A stretch of DNA of 5,058 bases from JBHIET01 sp046760785. Lineage in GTDB: Bacteria; Chloroflexota; Anaerolineae; B4-G1. The translations under genes and the position numbers were made by a program. Below are positions 4,986 to 5,058 of the stretch, one piece after another. The stretch is taken from the NCBI GenBank assembly GCA_046760785.1, contig JBHIET010000132.1:1-5058 (forward strand), read 5' to 3'. Below the pieces are notes generated by a model. It did not search any database, was not told where the DNA came from, and saw only the letters and a program-made list of their open reading frames with translations. The first letter of the stretch is position 1. Each line of letters starts with the position of its first letter.

Positions 4986-5058
4986 TCCACTTTGTTGCGA
5001 AGCTAGAGAGCCTTTCGCAATTCAAACTGCCAGACTGCGGAAGTCTCGAAGGTGCTCC

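Larger units (their letters stand above)
4786..5058. other. Gene-free stretch with short repeats
   Basis: No open frame with a plausible start and ribosome binding site is seen on either strand in these 273 bases. The stretch holds the stem-loop at 4791-4810, the repeat cluster at 4835-4985, and at the far end a small inverted repeat, AGACT at 5032-5036 with AGTCT at 5042-5046 around a 5-nt loop. The composition is less GC-rich after about 4935 than in the genes. No clear -35/-10 promoter was recognised. The next gene must begin beyond the window. Confidence 0.7.

Overview
The window is GC-rich bacterial DNA, read almost entirely on the + strand. Three traits together suggest a member of the Chloroflexota (Anaerolineae/Caldilineae-like), although no taxonomic marker gene is present. 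These are Thr/Pro-repeat linkers of the A-T-P-T type in an upstream protein tail and in the ComEA protein, short dispersed palindromic repeats both inside genes and between them, and a ComEA plus prepilin peptidase pair. The lineage assignment is an inference.

Layout: (1) 1-140, the Thr/Pro-rich C-terminal tail of an upstream gene. (2) 175-3387, three consecutive genes for M42-family dinuclear metal aminopeptidases (glutamyl aminopeptidase / TET / 'cellulase M' type). Their spacing is tight: a 22-nt gap between the first and second, and a 1-nt stop/start overlap between the second and third. All three keep a full set of metal-binding and catalytic residues, so none looks dead. (3) 3423-4037, a membrane-anchored ComEA-type DNA-binding protein (transmembrane helix, Thr/Pro linker, SLBB domain, two helix-hairpin-helix motifs). 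(4) 4039-4785, a type IV prepilin peptidase / N-methyltransferase (family A24) that starts one base after the comEA stop. (5) 4786-5058, no gene, but inverted and direct copies of a short repeat.

How they may work together: the M42 enzymes are probably cytoplasmic self-compartmentalising aminopeptidases that trim peptides, and three diverged paralogs in one transcription unit could give different specificities or a mixed particle. ComEA and the prepilin peptidase belong to the type IV pilus / natural transformation machinery. All genes have the same orientation with gaps of 35 nt or less, so one transcript is plausible, but a functional link between peptidases and competence is not shown by the sequence.

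The most striking non-gene observation is that the first and third M42 genes each carry an in-frame insertion at the same surface-loop position, just before the first metal-binding His. The two insertions share sub-motifs in opposite orientation, while the middle paralog has no insertion. This looks like independent landing of a dispersed palindromic repeat in the same tolerated protein loop. No CRISPR array, tRNA, rRNA or transposase gene was seen.
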